Origin: an uncultured Lachnospiraceae bacterium
Lineage (GTDB): Bacteria; Bacillota; Clostridia; Lachnospirales; Lachnospiraceae
Direction: 5' to 3'
Assembly (NCBI GenBank): GCA_902803155.1
Contig: CADCOU010000061.1
Coordinates: 1 to 5,707 of the forward strand
Length of the DNA: 5,707 nt
This document shows, in pieces, positions 4,889 to 5,707 of the stretch. The translations under genes and the position numbers were made by a program. Under the pieces are notes generated by a model. The model was not told the origin of the DNA. It worked only from the letters and a program-made list of their open reading frames with translations, and did not search any database. Every line of letters starts with the position of its first letter. Positions within the stretch are counted from its first letter, which is position 1.

Positions 4889-5707
4889 ATGAGTGGGAAG
4901 GGCGGTGTTTTCATGCGGGTTCATTTGCCGGGCAACGGCGGCATGACCATGGTTGAGAACACATTTATCGATCGGTTCATGCCCGCTGCAAGCGGGGATT
5001 TCGTAAAAATATATCTGTATCTGCTGCGCTGTGTCCAGGAAGGACAGACAGACGTAACGATCTCCCAGGTCGCGGATGCTCTGAATTATACGGAAGCGGA
5101 TGTAAAGCGCGCCATGGGATACTGGAAGAAGAACAGGCTGCTTGATTTTGACGGAGAGGACGGCAGGGACGCCGCTCCGGTCAGCGTGCAGAAAGATGCC
5201 GCAGACAGACCGGAAGCGGAGAGATCTGTCTCTGCAGCTGCAGGCGGCAAGATCAAGGAGTTCCGTCCGCAGCAGAATGCGGCTGCCCCGTCCAGGGAAG
5301 AGATCCGTTCTCTGATCTTCGTGGCCGAAAACTATCTCGGACGTCTTCTGACCCCGACCGAGCAGCGCACGCTGCTCTATTTCGTGAACGATCTCGGTAT
5401 GGATACCGATCTGATCGATTACCTGCTGGATTATTGTGTGTCCAAGAATCACACCAGTTTTCATTACATCCAGAAGGTCGCTCAGAACTGGACCGAGAAA
5501 GGGATCCGCACTGTTGAGGAGGCAAGGCGTGAGGGGGACCCGTTCCGCAGGGAATACTTTGAGATATTCCGCTCGCTGGGGATCCAGAACCGCACCCCGA
5601 CTCCCGCAGAGACCGAATACATGGATCGCTGGCTGAATGAATACTCATTCGGAACGGATCTGATCTGTGAGGCCTGCGAGCGCACGATCCTGCAGATCGG
5701 CAAGGCA
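4889..5707 (+). CDS. DnaD-domain primosomal protein (3' end outside window)
   Basis: The frame is open for 273 residues from ATG 4889 to the window edge with no stop, so the gene is cut by the window. The N-terminal part (about 25-90) reads FIDRFMPAASGDFVKIYLYLLR followed by a winged-helix-like stretch (TISQVADALNYTEADVKRAMGYWKKNRLL), as in DnaD/DnaB primosome proteins. An Ala/Asp-rich linker covers about 91-135. A first DnaB_2-type module (about 137-212) ends in the family hallmark YIQKVAQNWTEKGIRTVEEA. A second begins near 219 (YFEIFRSLGIQNRTPTPAE, then ACERTI). Family members help load the replicative helicase at origins or stalled forks. A dnaC-like loader often follows in Clostridia, but that region is not visible. 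The true start could be ATG 4913. Whether it does the job of Bacillus DnaD, DnaB or both is open. Confidence 0.88.
   Translation, partial: MSGKGGVFMRVHLPGNGGMTMVENTFIDRFMPAASGDFVKIYLYLLRCVQEGQTDVTISQVADALNYTEADVKRAMGYWKKNRLLDFDGEDGRDAAPVSVQKDAADRPEAERSVSAAAGGKIKEFRPQQNAAAPSREEIRSLIFVAENYLGRLLTPTEQRTLLYFVNDLGMDTDLIDYLLDYCVSKNHTSFHYIQKVAQNWTEKGIRTVEEARREGDPFRREYFEIFRSLGIQNRTPTPAETEYMDRWLNEYSFGTDLICEACERTILQIGKA

Noticed and set aside
4651..4956. 101-residue plus-strand frame between murC and the dnaD-like gene
   Set aside because: It starts inside the murC terminator loop, lacks a ribosome site, and overlaps the start of the DnaD-domain gene in another frame.
4850..5648. Minus-strand open frames opposite the dnaD-like gene
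   Set aside because: Antisense to a convincing DnaD-domain protein; Arg/Ser-rich translations typical of shadow frames.

Overview
The window reads as ordinary, gene-dense chromosome of a low-redundancy Firmicute. The best fit is an anaerobic Clostridia member, Lachnospiraceae-like, with moderate to fairly high GC. Four things point there: a SpoVG homologue; a paired GlgC/GlgD ADP-glucose pyrophosphorylase; a MurC of the EACEY type; and a DnaD-domain primosomal protein with two C-terminal DnaB_2-like modules. The lineage is inferred from gene content and protein style, not from any search.

Layout, left to right. Bases 1-209 are the 3' end of a plus-strand 1-acyl-glycerol-3-phosphate acyltransferase gene (plsC). 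It converges on a minus-strand operon across a 115-base gap holding a CRP-like palindrome (251-266) and a perfect 12-bp hairpin (276-306). The operon is transcribed right to left as glgC (3033-1759), glgD (1762-644) and spoVG (603-325). glgC and glgD overlap by 4 bases, and spoVG follows glgD after 40 bases. A well-formed sigma-A promoter with an extended -10 precedes glgC. Back to back with it is a second sigma-A promoter driving murC (3223-4611, plus strand). A rho-independent terminator with an imperfect 15-bp stem (4636-4695) follows murC. The next 193 bases hold short inverted repeats and a likely extended -10 promoter. They lead into a plus-strand DnaD-domain gene that starts at 4889 and runs off the right edge, so it is truncated by the window.

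How the genes relate. GlgC and GlgD together make ADP-glucose for glycogen. GlgD keeps the fold but has lost the glycine-rich nucleotide loop, so it is probably the regulatory or non-catalytic partner. SpoVG, a small nucleic-acid-binding regulator, sits at the tail of this operon, which could link carbon storage to developmental or post-transcriptional control. MurC (peptidoglycan precursor synthesis), the DnaD protein (replication initiation or restart) and PlsC (phospholipid synthesis) are neighbouring housekeeping functions with their own signals.

I found no mobile element, CRISPR array, tRNA, rRNA or defence system. No previously undescribed system is evident. The points most worth checking are the spoVG-glycogen linkage, the degenerate GlgD site and the repeats around the murC and dnaD-like promoters.
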